A stretch of 29,718 bases of DNA from CAYZPB01 sp964568525 (GTDB lineage Bacteria > Bacillota > Bacilli > Tepidibacillales > Tepidibacillaceae), in the NCBI GenBank assembly GCA_964568525.1, contig CAZMPM010000015.1, positions 1 through 29,718 on the forward strand, written 5' to 3'. Position 1 is the stretch's first letter. Every line of letters begins with the position of its first letter. The notes beneath the pieces were generated by a model. That model was not told the origin of the DNA and ran no database searches. It worked only from the letters and a program-made list of their open reading frames with translations. A program made the position numbers and the translations under genes. Positions 6,911 through 14,686 of the stretch are shown here, one piece after another.

Positions 6911-7201
6911 ATGGAAATTACTGACGTAAGACTTCGTAAGGTTAATACGGAGGGCCGCATGCGTGCTATCGCGTCAATTACGATTGATGATGAATTCGTG
7001 GTTCATGATATCAGGGTGATTGATGGTAATAATGGTATGTTTGTGGCGATGCCAAGTAAGAGGACTCCAGATGGTGAGTTTCGCGATATAGCTCATCCAA
7101 TTTCTTCGGCAACAAGGGAAAAAATTCAGGACGCTGTACTTGCAGAATATGCAAAAACTGGTGACGACGAAGCGGTAGCTAATGACGCTGTAGCTGAGTA
7201 A
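6911..7201 (+). CDS. spoVG: SpoVG family nucleic-acid-binding regulator
   Basis: This 96-residue protein has the full SpoVG pattern: E-I-T-D-V-R-L-R at the start, then D-D-E-F-V-V-H-D-I-R-V-I, N-G-M-F-V-A-M-P-S and D-I-A-H-P-I. SpoVG binds DNA and RNA and tunes capsule, virulence, division or developmental genes in both spore-forming and non-spore-forming Bacillota, so it is not evidence of sporulation. AAAGGTGGTG (6894-6903) gives a strong ribosome site for the ATG at 6911. The C-terminus is acidic and Ala-rich, as usual. The gene stands alone, with a 156-base leader region and a roughly 150-base 3' stretch before its terminator. Confidence 0.97.
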   Translation: MEITDVRLRKVNTEGRMRAIASITIDDEFVVHDIRVIDGNNGMFVAMPSKRTPDGEFRDIAHPISSATREKIQDAVLAEYAKTGDDEAVANDAVAE

Positions 7202-7350
7202 CCTGAGTAATAAGTTAAAGAGAAGTAAATTTATAAGTTAGATGTAATGCATTAATATATTTTATCCAGATATTATTCAGAAGTGGCTTTTATCCATGTA
7301 GAGAGGAAGAGCGGAGGATACTATAAAAGCAGATTTATAAATAACTAGCT

Positions 7351-7384
7351 AATAGGCAACCGAGATGGCGGATGCCTATTTTTA
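7351..7384 (+). terminator. Rho-independent terminator after spoVG
   Basis: AATAGGCA (7351-7358) pairs with TGCCTATT (7373-7380); after an A-A mismatch an inner CCG/CGG stem (7360-7362 with 7369-7371) closes a six-base loop. A T run (7379-7383) follows. The T run abuts the extended -10 box of the glmU promoter. Confidence 0.85.
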
Positions 7385-7393
7385 TGTTATAAT
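7385..7393 (+). promoter_or_regulatory. Extended -10 promoter of the glmU operon
   Basis: TGTTATAAT (7385-7393) is a perfect -10 hexamer with the extended TGn element. There is no good -35, because that region is occupied by the terminator stem; extended -10 promoters tolerate this. The start is predicted near 7400. Confidence 0.6.
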
Positions 7394-7428
7394 ATGAGAT
7401 AAAGTTAAGCATAATGGGGGTAAACCAA

Positions 7429-8721
7429 TTGAAGATATATTCAATAGTTCTAGCAGCAGGTCAAGGCGTAAGGATGAAATCAAAAACGCCAAAGGTTCTG
7501 CATCAGGTTGCTGGTATCCCAATGATAAGTCATGTTTTGGCGCGCCTAGCTGAGCTTGAAGTCGATCGCACAATCGTGGTTGTCGGTAACGGTGTGGGGG
7601 AAGTACGCGCTAAACTGGGCGAACAGGTAGAATATGTTGAGCAGGATAAACAACTGGGAACGGCACATGCTTTGTTGCAGGCAAAAGCATTACTGAATGA
7701 TATTGATGGTGCCACACTAGTAATCTGCGGTGATACGCCTCTAATAACCAGTGAAAGTTTGCGGGAGTTAGTTCAACAGCATTTGAAGCAAGCTGCTGCG
7801 GCAACGATTTTGACAGCCTCTGTGCAGGAGCCAACCGGCTATGGAAGAATTATTCACGACGTGGTTGGCGAGGTCAGCCGCATAGTTGAAGAAGCTGATG
7901 CAACAGCCGAAGAACGGAAGATTAAAGAGATTAACTCCGGAGTTTACTGCTTTGATAATAGGTTGCTTTTTGCTGGATTAGCGGAAGTAAAAAATGAAAA
8001 CAGTAAAGGTGAATACTATTTAACTGATATCATCAGTATCTTAAGGGGCAAGGGTAAGAAGGTTGTCGCCTATCAGACTTGTAACGTTCGAGAGATTCTG
8101 GGCGTCAATGATCGAGTTGCTTTAGCTCGTGCTAATCGGATTATGCGTTGGAAGATTAATCGCGAACACCTATTAAATGGTGTAACACTACTCGACCCAC
8201 TCAATACATACATTGATGCAAATGTGCAGATTAGGCGAGATACGACAATCTATCCGGGAAGCTACATTTCAGCGGGAACAATTATCGGTGAAGATTGCTC
8301 AATTGGACCGCATGCCTATATCCGCCCCGGATCAGTGATTGGTGACCGTGTGAAGATTGGTGATTTTGTCGAAATCAAAAATTCTACAATTGGCAACGAT
8401 ACTAAAATTCCGCATCACGCTTACATTGGCGACTCTGACCTTGGTAAGAGCATTAATATTGGGAGCGGGACTATCACGGTCAACTATGATGGCTGCAAGA
8501 AGTCACGTGTGGAAATTGGAGATGGAGCTTTTATCGGTTGCAATACAAACTTAATTGCACCTGTTAAAATTGGTAATGGCGCTTATATTGCCGCAGGTTC
8601 AACGATTACGAATGATGTTGAGGCGGACGCTTTTGCGATTGCAAGAGTGAAGCAGGAGAATAAAGCGGGTTATGCGAAAAAGCTAAAAGAAAAGCATGGA
8701 GGAAAAGAAAATGTCGAATAG
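7429..8721 (+). CDS. glmU: Bifunctional GlmU: GlcN-1-P acetyltransferase / GlcNAc-1-P uridyltransferase
   Basis: GlmU makes UDP-GlcNAc for peptidoglycan and teichoic acids. The N-terminal uridyltransferase shows L-A-A-G-Q-G-V-R-M-K-S-K near the start, then L-G-T-A-H-A and C-G-D-T-P-L. The C-terminal left-handed beta-helix keeps I-R-P-G-S-V-I-G, the catalytic-His region (H-H-A-Y-I-G-D), N-Y-D-G and I-A-A-G-S-T-I. The TTG at 7429 is preferred because GGGGG (7416-7420) is well spaced for it and the predicted leader is only about 29 bases. An in-frame ATG at 7414 would add five residues but has no ribosome site. The protein has 430 residues against about 456 in B. subtilis. From memory of that sequence, about 33 residues of beta-helix between two I-G-P-(H/F) repeats are missing. 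The end overlaps prs by 11 bases. Confidence 0.95.
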   Translation: MKIYSIVLAAGQGVRMKSKTPKVLHQVAGIPMISHVLARLAELEVDRTIVVVGNGVGEVRAKLGEQVEYVEQDKQLGTAHALLQAKALLNDIDGATLVICGDTPLITSESLRELVQQHLKQAAAATILTASVQEPTGYGRIIHDVVGEVSRIVEEADATAEERKIKEINSGVYCFDNRLLFAGLAEVKNENSKGEYYLTDIISILRGKGKKVVAYQTCNVREILGVNDRVALARANRIMRWKINREHLLNGVTLLDPLNTYIDANVQIRRDTTIYPGSYISAGTIIGEDCSIGPHAYIRPGSVIGDRVKIGDFVEIKNSTIGNDTKIPHHAYIGDSDLGKSINIGSGTITVNYDGCKKSRVEIGDGAFIGCNTNLIAPVKIGNGAYIAAGSTITNDVEADAFAIARVKQENKAGYAKKLKEKHGGKENVE

Positions 8722-9658
8722 CAATCTGAATTTTAAGGTTTTTACCTGTAATGCTAATCCTAGGCTGGCCGAGGAGATAGTAGAGATTCTTAACATTCCA
8801 ATGGGTGATGCTGAAGTATCGCGTTTTAGTGATGGTGAAATTCGAGTTAAAGTAAATGAGAGTGTTCGGGGCGCGGATATTTTTGTTGTCCAACCGACTT
8901 GTGAACCGGCGAATGATAATTTAATGGAGCTTTTAATTATGGTAGATGCGCTTAAGCGTGCCTCTGCTGCGAGTATTAATGTTGTTATGCCATACTATGG
9001 TTATGGACGGCAAGATCGCAAGGCCGGTGCACGTGACCCGATTACAGCGAAGCTAGTTGCCAACTTAATCGAAACAGCGGGTGTAGATAGAATGATTACA
9101 ATGGATTTACATGCGACACAGATTCAAGGGTTTTTCGATATACCGGTTGACCACTTACTAGGAGTACCAATCCTTGCTGAGTACTTTCAGTCTAAAAATA
9201 TTGAAGATCTAGTGGTTGTTTCGCCTGACCATGGTGGCGCAACACGTGCAAGAAGGTTAGCGGAACGACTTAAGGCTCCAATTGCTATTATTGATAAACG
9301 TAGACCAGATGCAAACGTAGTAGAAATAATGAATATCGTCGGTGATGTTAAGGGGCGCAATGTGATTATTATTGATGATATTATTGATACTGCAGGGACA
9401 CTAGTACTTGCGGCGGATGCATTGGTAGCTGCGGGTGCTAAGGATATCTATGCTACCTGTACACATCCAGTTTTATCAGGACCGGCAATTCAGCGTTTAG
9501 AAAAATCAAGAATTAAAAAGCTTGTGGTAACGAATTCCATTCCGTTACCGGAAGAGAAGCAAATAGATAAGATTGAAGTGCTTTCGATTGCGCCATTAAT
9601 CAGTGAGGCGATTCTACGAATTCACAATCAGCTTTCAGTCAGCAAGTTATTTGATTAG
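8711..9658 (+). CDS. prs: Ribose-phosphate pyrophosphokinase (PRPP synthetase)
   Basis: This 315-residue enzyme makes PRPP from ribose-5-phosphate and ATP for purine, pyrimidine, NAD, His and Trp synthesis. The flexible-loop motif Y-G-R-Q-D-R-K, the M-D-L-H-A-T-Q-I-Q-G-F-F segment, the S-P-D-H-G-G motif and the PRPP-binding loop I-I-D-D-I-I-D-T-A-G-T are all present. The start is the ATG at 8711, fixed by GGAGG at 8698-8702 inside the end of glmU. An earlier in-frame ATG at 8696 overlaps that ribosome site and would add five residues not seen in the family. It overlaps glmU by 11 bases, so the two are coupled. The ctc/rplY-like gene found after prs in B. subtilis is absent. Confidence 0.97.
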   Translation: MSNSNLNFKVFTCNANPRLAEEIVEILNIPMGDAEVSRFSDGEIRVKVNESVRGADIFVVQPTCEPANDNLMELLIMVDALKRASAASINVVMPYYGYGRQDRKAGARDPITAKLVANLIETAGVDRMITMDLHATQIQGFFDIPVDHLLGVPILAEYFQSKNIEDLVVVSPDHGGATRARRLAERLKAPIAIIDKRRPDANVVEIMNIVGDVKGRNVIIIDDIIDTAGTLVLAADALVAAGAKDIYATCTHPVLSGPAIQRLEKSRIKKLVVTNSIPLPEEKQIDKIEVLSIAPLISEAILRIHNQLSVSKLFD

Positions 9659-9680
9659 AGGTTCCGAGAGGTGATGTTTA

Positions 9681-10310
9681 GTGAGCTGGCAAAAGCTTAA
9701 ATCAAGACATGCTGCTAAAAGAAATGAACAAGTGAGTGAAGGTATGAAGCTGGTGGTTGGACTGGGGAACCCGGGTTCGCGCTATGAGAATACTCGGCAT
9801 AATGTCGGCTTTCAGGTGATTGATTCCTTAAGAGAGTTGCTTGAAAAAGAATATACAATCACGCCACGCAGTCGTTTCGGTGCGATGATTTATGAGATTA
9901 GAGGAATTGATGGCTCAGCTCTACTTGTGAAACCACTAAACTATATGAATCGTTCAGGGCAATCTGTAGTAAAGATTGCTCAATGGTATAAGCTGGAGCT
10001 TGATGATATTATTGTTATCCAAGATGATGTTGACCTGCCGACAGGTAAGGTCCGTTTTCGTGAGAAAGGTGGAGCAGGGGGCCATAACGGTATAGCTTCT
10101 GTTATTAGTCATCTTGGAAGTGAGCAGTTTAAACGTGCAAAAATAGGTATCGCACGGCCGTATAGTGCGGATATGACTGGACATGTCTTGACGGCTTTTG
10201 GCAAGGATGAGCAGAAGGATATTGATATTGCTGTCAGACAGGTTAGTGAAGGGATTGCCGCTTGGCTTAAAGGCGAAGAGTTCCTAATGTTAATGAATAA
10301 GTATAATTAA
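9681..10310 (+). CDS. pth: Peptidyl-tRNA hydrolase with a 21-residue N-terminal extension
   Basis: Pth releases tRNA from stalled peptidyl-tRNA. The core begins at residue 22 with K-L-V-V-G-L-G-N-P-G. N30, H40 (in T-R-H-N-V-G-F) and D115 (in Q-D-D-V-D-L-P) match the catalytic residues known as N10, H20 and D93 in E. coli. K-G-G-A-G-G-H-N-G follows. The GTG at 9681 is preceded by AGGTGAT (9669-9675), a near-perfect Shine-Dalgarno match, which supports a basic 21-residue leader (M-S-W-Q-K-L-K-S-R-H-A-A-K-R) before the usual start. The ATG at 9744 would give the standard 188-residue protein but has only GAAGG very close to it. The position between prs and mfd is the same as in Bacillus. Confidence 0.95.
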   Translation: MSWQKLKSRHAAKRNEQVSEGMKLVVGLGNPGSRYENTRHNVGFQVIDSLRELLEKEYTITPRSRFGAMIYEIRGIDGSALLVKPLNYMNRSGQSVVKIAQWYKLELDDIIVIQDDVDLPTGKVRFREKGGAGGHNGIASVISHLGSEQFKRAKIGIARPYSADMTGHVLTAFGKDEQKDIDIAVRQVSEGIAAWLKGEEFLMLMNKYN

Positions 10311-10338
10311 GATATAATTTGTAAAATGTTGTAGTTGC

Positions 10339-10365
10339 AGCTTTGCCACTTTGTGGTTTAAAGCT
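10339..10365 (+). other. Stable hairpin between pth and mfd
   Basis: AGCTTT (10339-10344) pairs with AAAGCT (10360-10365), with an inner CCAC/GTGG stem (10346-10349 with 10353-10356) closing a TTT loop and a small internal bulge. No long T run follows (TATTTGC), so it is a poor terminator. It could partially attenuate, or set an mRNA processing site between pth and mfd. Confidence 0.45.
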
Positions 10366-10396
10366 TATTTGCATGAAAGGAGTCCTGTAACTAACA

Positions 10397-13300
10397 ATGG
10401 AGAATATTCTAAAGCGTTTCGCCGAGAGCGAGCAGTATCAAGAGATTACCAGCGGATTAGAGCAAAACTTAAACGAGTTATTAGTAACTGGTCTAACTGG
10501 TTCTGCCAAAAACACATTAATAGCAGCACTCTATAAAAACGAACTAATTAAGAGTGAGCGGTCGGTTGTGTTGCTTACACATAATCTCGTGCAAGCAGAG
10601 CGCATACAGGATGATATAGCTGAAATACTTGGTGAGGAGTCTGTGCTGATTTTTCCGGATGATGATTTGGTACATCGTGAGGTTCTTGCTGCAAGCACAG
10701 AGCTACTGGAACAACGGATGCGGGCTATGGTCAGCATGGCGACAGGACGGAAAGGTATCTATGTTATTCCTTTTGCTGCCGCTAGAAGACATTTAGTGAC
10801 GCGCACAGAGTTTATTAGTAGCCTAACTGAGTTACGCGTCGGTGAAGAGATCGATTTAGAAAAGCTACTATTTCGCTTGGTGGAGCAAGGTTATGAACGT
10901 ACCGATATGGTTGGTCGGAAGGGCGAGTTTAGTCTGCGGGGTGGGATTCTAGATATTTATCCGTTAACCGAGGAGCAACCAGTGAGGGTAGAGCTTTATG
11001 ATGTTGAAATAGAATCCATTCGCTCTTTTGCAATAGAGAATCAGCGGTCAATTACTAATATGCAACAGGTATTAATTACGCCTGTGGCGGAAGCTGAGGT
11101 TATTGACAGCGAGGCATCGATTCTTGATTATGTTTCTGATGATACTCTCTTGATTCTTGATGAACCGAAACGGATACAAGACAGCGCAAGGCAGCTGCAT
11201 GAGATAGAGGATGGCAAACGCAGTTATGTTAGCTATGAGCATTTAGTTAGGCAAAATCGTAAGCAGATGATCAGTTTTACGCTTTTTGTTAGTAAGCTGG
11301 CTTATAGCAATCCAAATAAAATTATTAATTTCATTGCACATGAGGTGCAGAATTATTATGGGCAGACTCAACTGGTTGCAGATGAACTGTTCCGTTGGCA
11401 GAAGGCTGGGTTTGATGTGTTTTTTCTTGCGTCGGATCCTGAGCGAGCGAAAAGAATCGAACGTTTATTAACGGAAGTAGTGGGAGAAGAAGAAAAGATT
11501 CCCGGGATTGTCAAAGGAAATTTACAGAATGGTTTTATTATTTCAGAAATCAATTTAGTTGTTGTAACTGAAGGAGAGCTATTCTCAAGACAGTTACGCA
11601 AGCTGCGTCGATCGGATAAAACAGCGGTAACTGACCAGATGCGCAGTTATAGTGAACTAAAACCGGACGACTATGTAGTCCATGTCAGCCATGGAATTGG
11701 TATATATAAAGGAGTTGTGACACGTGAATTTGCGGGCACACATAAAGATTATCTTCATCTCAAGTATGCAAAAGATGATGCATTGTTTGTGCCGACGGAT
11801 CAGCTAGGGTTAGTGCAGAAATATGAGGGTGGAGAGGGTAATCGTCCGAAGATCTATACGCTTAGCGGTGGTGACTGGAAACGAGTAAAAAGTCGGGTAA
11901 AGGCGTCGGTTATGGATATTGCGGAAGATCTGATTAAACTCTACGCATTGAGAGAAGCGACGGAGGGGTTCGCCTTTCCTGCGGATACGGAATATCATCG
12001 CGAGTTTGCAGCGATGTTCCCTTATCAAGAGACACCAGATCAGCAGCGTGTGATTGCCGAGATTGCCGAAGATATGGAACGGAAGCGCCCGATGGACCGT
12101 TTGCTCTGTGGAGATGTCGGCTATGGCAAGACCGAAGTAGCGATTCGTGCGGCGTTTAAGGCAGTTTATGGCGGGAAGCAGGTTGCATTTTTAGTGCCGA
12201 CTACAATTCTCGCGCAGCAGCAGTATAATACTTTTATTGAGAGATTTCAGGATTATCCAATTAAGATAGCTGTGATTAGTCGTTTTACTAAGCGTGGCGA
12301 ACAAACAAGAATTCTTAAACAATTAGCTGACGGAACAGTCGATATTATCATCGGCACGCACCGACTGTTATCAAAAGATATTAAATTTAATGATATTGGT
12401 TTAATCATAGTGGATGAGGAGCAGAAATTTGGCGTTAAACATAAAGAGGCGATTAAGGCATTACGAGCAAACATTGATGTGTTAACACTAACAGCAACGC
12501 CAATACCACGGACTTTGCACATGTCAATGGTTGGTATTCGTGATTTGTCGATAATTGATACGCCGCCAGAAAATCGCTACCCTGTACAAACTTATGTGAT
12601 GGAATACAGTGAGGCGCTTGTAAAGGAAGCGATTGAACGGGAGCTAGCACGTGGTGGGCAGGTATATTTTCTACATAATCGCGTTCACTCAATTGAACGA
12701 TTTGCAATGCGAATACGCAGTCTTTTGCCGGAAGCACGCGTAGCTGTTGCGCATGGCCAGCTTGATGAAAATGAATTAGAAGCGATAATGCTTAACTTTC
12801 TTGCCGGCGATTATGATGTACTTGTTACAACAACGATTATCGAATCAGGCGTAGATATTCCAAATGTAAACACCTTAATCGTCAGTGATGCCGACAAAAT
12901 GGGTCTATCCCAACTTTATCAATTGCGTGGACGGGTTGGTCGTTCCAATCGCATTGCTTATGCTTACTTTACTTATCAACGCGATAAGGTGCTAACTGAA
13001 ATTGCAGAAAAACGGTTGGTAACGATTAAGGAATTTACCGAACTCGGTTCTGGCTTCAAAATCGCGATGCGTGACTTAGCGATTCGTGGAGCGGGCAATC
13101 TTCTGGGGGCAGAGCAGAGTGGATACATCAATACTGTTGGTTTTGAGCTGTATAACCAGCTATTGCAGGAAGCGGTGTCTGAAATTAAGGAAGGAAGCGC
13201 TCCGAAGGCCGAGGTTGAACCATTAATTGACCTGCCAATTGACGCTTATTTACCTGAAACATTTATTGGCGACCAGATGCAGAAGATTGAGATGTACAAA

Positions 13301-13684
13301 AAGTTTGCTAATCTACGCGAGTTAGAGGCTGCTAACGAGCTTGAGGCTGAACTGATTGACCGTTTCGGCAGACTACCGGAGGCGGTACAGAATTTACTTG
13401 CAATTGCACGCATAAAAACATATCTTTATAGGTATGAAGTTGAGAGTATGACACAGCAAGAGAAAGAAGTTATAATTAAAGTAAGCGCAAATCAAAATTC
13501 TTTTATTGATGGAGCTAAGTTATTTATAGTAGCAAATAATTTCGAGCGTCCCGTTAAGTTATCATCACACGGACAACTGCGGATTAGACTCAACAACAAT
13601 GGTCTGAAAGCGAAGGAAACGTTAAGGATGCTTGAAAATTTTCTAGAAAAGTATGATGGAATCTTAAATAAGAAGGGACTTTAG
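10397..13684 (+). CDS. mfd: Transcription-repair coupling factor Mfd
   Basis: Mfd displaces RNA polymerase stalled at lesions and recruits UvrA. The UvrB-like N-terminal region (about 1-330) keeps F-P-D-D-D and R-G-G-I-L-D-I-Y-P. The RNA-polymerase-interacting domain (about 420-500) has D-Y-V-V-H-V-S-H-G-I-G. The RecG-like translocase has Walker A G-D-V-G-Y-G-K-T at about 573-580 and D-E-E-Q at 673-676, then T-T-T-I-I-E-S-G-V-D-I-P and the Q-L-R-G-R-V-G-R motif. The C-terminal autoinhibitory domain holds the P-I-D-A-Y-L-P region. At 1095 residues it is slightly shorter than B. subtilis Mfd (about 1177) but no domain appears lost. AAAGGAG (10376-10382) lies rather far (14 bases) from the ATG, and an in-frame stop just upstream excludes an earlier start. 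Confidence 0.98.
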   Translation: MENILKRFAESEQYQEITSGLEQNLNELLVTGLTGSAKNTLIAALYKNELIKSERSVVLLTHNLVQAERIQDDIAEILGEESVLIFPDDDLVHREVLAASTELLEQRMRAMVSMATGRKGIYVIPFAAARRHLVTRTEFISSLTELRVGEEIDLEKLLFRLVEQGYERTDMVGRKGEFSLRGGILDIYPLTEEQPVRVELYDVEIESIRSFAIENQRSITNMQQVLITPVAEAEVIDSEASILDYVSDDTLLILDEPKRIQDSARQLHEIEDGKRSYVSYEHLVRQNRKQMISFTLFVSKLAYSNPNKIINFIAHEVQNYYGQTQLVADELFRWQKAGFDVFFLASDPERAKRIERLLTEVVGEEEKIPGIVKGNLQNGFIISEINLVVVTEGELFSRQLRKLRRSDKTAVTDQMRSYSELKPDDYVVHVSHGIGIYKGVVTREFAGTHKDYLHLKYAKDDALFVPTDQLGLVQKYEGGEGNRPKIYTLSGGDWKRVKSRVKASVMDIAEDLIKLYALREATEGFAFPADTEYHREFAAMFPYQETPDQQRVIAEIAEDMERKRPMDRLLCGDVGYGKTEVAIRAAFKAVYGGKQVAFLVPTTILAQQQYNTFIERFQDYPIKIAVISRFTKRGEQTRILKQLADGTVDIIIGTHRLLSKDIKFNDIGLIIVDEEQKFGVKHKEAIKALRANIDVLTLTATPIPRTLHMSMVGIRDLSIIDTPPENRYPVQTYVMEYSEALVKEAIERELARGGQVYFLHNRVHSIERFAMRIRSLLPEARVAVAHGQLDENELEAIMLNFLAGDYDVLVTTTIIESGVDIPNVNTLIVSDADKMGLSQLYQLRGRVGRSNRIAYAYFTYQRDKVLTEIAEKRLVTIKEFTELGSGFKIAMRDLAIRGAGNLLGAEQSGYINTVGFELYNQLLQEAVSEIKEGSAPKAEVEPLIDLPIDAYLPETFIGDQMQKIEMYKKFANLRELEAANELEAELIDRFGRLPEAVQNLLAIARIKTYLYRYEVESMTQQEKEVIIKVSANQNSFIDGAKLFIVANNFERPVKLSSHGQLRIRLNNNGLKAKETLRMLENFLEKYDGILNKKGL

Positions 13685-13687
13685 TCA

Positions 13688-14596
13688 ATGAAAAAACTGG
13701 GTAAGTTAGGCTTATTATTACTGGCGGTAGTTTTAATTTTTGGTCTTACGGCTTGTGGCGAAGAAAGTGATACAAATCAAGTTGGCGATGATGAGGTTAT
13801 CGCTAAATTTGATGGTGGTGAAATTACAAAAAAAGAATTTGATACCTATATGGGTGTAGCTTACTTTTTTGATCCGGCTTTGAAGGAATATTTAACTAAT
13901 ACTAATGATGAAAACCGGTTGCCAATATTTGATGCTTACCTCGGAACATATATAGGCGAGAGATATTTAGCAAATCAGATTGCAGACAATAATGATTTAA
14001 AGGAAAAGGCAGAAAATACTATGGCGGTTTTCGAGGAGGGTATGATTAAGGAGTTCGGCGACACCAAAGCGTACAATGCTGAGTTGAAAGCGAATAAGAT
14101 CACAGATGACGATCTGTTTGAATATATGTATCGTTATTATAAGGCTGAAGAATATTTAATTAACAAAGCATATCAAGAAAATAAAGAAATATTTACGGTT
14201 GCAACTGTTAGTCATATCTTGATTTCATTTGATAAGAAAACCGAAGCTGTAGCAAAAGCACGTGCACTTAATGTGCTCGAGCAGTTAAAGGCAGGGGCGG
14301 ATTTTGCTGAGATGGCATTTAAATATTCTGATGATGAAGGTAGCGCAGAAACTGGTGGAACATATGAAGCTACGCCTGTAGCGGTTTGGGTTCCAGAATT
14401 TATGGAAGCGGCGATTAATCTGCCGATTAACGAGCTAAGTGATTTAGTTGCAACAGATTATGGTTACCATATTATCAAGGTACTTGATCGAAAATTGCCA
14501 GAATTAAAGGATGTAACTGATGAAGGAAGAAACATTGTATTTTCTAATCTTTATTCTGAGTTCATGATTAATGAGCTTGAGACGATAATAAGATAG
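13688..14596 (+). CDS. prsA: PrsA-like lipoprotein peptidyl-prolyl isomerase (foldase)
   Basis: The 302-residue exported protein has a lipoprotein signal: basic K2-K3, a hydrophobic stretch to residue 20, and lipobox L-T-A-C with C23 as the lipidated residue. It should be anchored to the outer face of the membrane. A parvulin PpiC domain spans about residues 173-270 (V-S-H-I-L-I-S-F, F-A-E-M-A-F-K-Y-S-D-D, D-Y-G-Y-H-I-I-K-V). It is flanked by SurA-like helical segments. Such foldases help secreted proteins and penicillin-binding proteins fold after export. The start is three bases after the mfd stop, so it is the last gene of the glmU operon, and a strong terminator follows. The gene name reflects the family; which proteins it serves is unknown. 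Confidence 0.88.
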   Translation: MKKLGKLGLLLLAVVLIFGLTACGEESDTNQVGDDEVIAKFDGGEITKKEFDTYMGVAYFFDPALKEYLTNTNDENRLPIFDAYLGTYIGERYLANQIADNNDLKEKAENTMAVFEEGMIKEFGDTKAYNAELKANKITDDDLFEYMYRYYKAEEYLINKAYQENKEIFTVATVSHILISFDKKTEAVAKARALNVLEQLKAGADFAEMAFKYSDDEGSAETGGTYEATPVAVWVPEFMEAAINLPINELSDLVATDYGYHIIKVLDRKLPELKDVTDEGRNIVFSNLYSEFMINELETIIR

Positions 14597-14601
14597 ATAG
14601 G

Positions 14602-14628
14602 AAAAGCAGGGTAGCCTGCTTTTTTTTA
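14602..14628 (+). terminator. Rho-independent terminator of the glmU-prsA operon
   Basis: A perfect nine-pair stem AAAAGCAGG / CCTGCTTTT (14602-14610 with 14615-14623) closes a GTAG loop, and the T tract runs to 14628. It starts six bases after the prsA stop. Confidence 0.92.
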
Positions 14629-14639
14629 TACTTAATTAT

Positions 14640-14648
14640 TGGTATAAT
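14640..14648 (+). promoter_or_regulatory. Extended -10 promoter of the flippase-yabN-rqcP-divIC unit
   Basis: TGGTATAAT (14640-14648) is a perfect -10 with the TGn extension. It lies 11 bases after the preceding terminator T tract, and there is no convincing -35. The start is predicted near 14655. Confidence 0.6.
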
Positions 14649-14686
14649 GTGTAAAGCGTTTAAATATGAGCGGAAGAGGGTTAGGC

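Noticed and set aside
8606..8893. Minus-strand frame across the glmU-prs junction
   Set aside because: It is antisense to two clear genes and has no ribosome site or recognisable product.
13688..14596. SpoVT-like regulator after mfd
   Set aside because: The gene after mfd encodes a lipoprotein with a PpiC domain, not an AbrB-type DNA-binding protein.
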